Made by a program: the position numbers and the translations under genes
Shown: positions 63,980-64,000 of the stretch, piece by piece
Position numbering within the stretch: the stretch's first letter is position 1
How the letters are laid out: every line of letters begins with the position of its first letter
The notes under the pieces: generated by a model
Told to the model about the DNA's origin: nothing
Database searches by the model: none
Seen by the model: the letters and a program-made list of their open reading frames with translations, nothing else
NCBI GenBank assembly: GCA_034509925.1
Contig: CM067529.1
Span: 3,642,001-3,706,000, forward strand
Direction: 5' to 3'
DNA from: Hirudinaria manillensis
Taxonomy: Eukaryota > Annelida > Clitellata > Hirudinida > Hirudinidae
Length of the DNA stretch: 64,000 nt

Positions 63980-64000
63980 GAATGGTTTTGTGATTGATCG

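Overview
The window looks like nuclear DNA of an animal, most likely an invertebrate bilaterian. It is AT-rich, with many simple repeats. The genes are split into many exons by mostly short GT-AG introns, and the families are metazoan: a monoamine transporter, ITIM-type receptors, thymine-DNA glycosylase, FAM76 and PEST-type tyrosine phosphatases. I cannot name the phylum. All multi-exon models below were built by hand from reading frame, splice signals and matching intron phases.

Layout. 0.9-3.1 kb: two small secreted Kazal-type inhibitor genes that converge (+ then -). 4.7-10.4 kb (-): a complete 15-exon SLC6 monoamine transporter closest to the DAT/NET type. 10.4-13.8 kb: mostly non-coding, with a GGAT minisatellite and one orphan exon. 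13.8-20.3 kb (-): two paralogous membrane receptors that share an intracellular Tyr-rich tail (YDEINPDEE block plus ITIM-like motifs). Only the first has a visible Ig-type ectodomain. 20.7-26.3 kb (-): two members of the ADGF/ADA2 adenosine deaminase family. One is a short divergent gene sharing only its first exon(s) with ADGF. The other is a full ADGF copy whose C-terminus reads into an IPT/TIG-like domain and hydrophobic tail, but it carries two in-frame stops and a frameshift.

27.7-38.2 kb is a compact housekeeping block: FAM76 (+), OXSM (-), TDG (+), KIN17 (+). FAM76 and OXSM converge with poly(A) signals 34 bp apart. OXSM and TDG are divergent across a 317-bp intergenic region. 39.1-49.5 kb (-): a 30-exon gene for a secreted protein resembling the stereocilin/otoancorin/mesothelin superfamily, with a Ser/Thr/Pro-rich mucin-like insert. 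51.5-61.4 kb (+): two tandem PEST-type tyrosine phosphatases (PTPN12/18/22 family) with intact catalytic sites and the C-terminal homology motif. Their tails are built from tiny modular exons, some recently duplicated. At the right edge (63.7 kb, +) is the start of an unidentified secreted protein gene behind a TATA box.

No transposon, rRNA gene, convincing tRNA gene or CRISPR array was recognised. The most interesting features are the microexon cassettes of the phosphatase tails, the paired ITIM receptors, and the decayed ADGF-IPT fusion beside its truncated relative.
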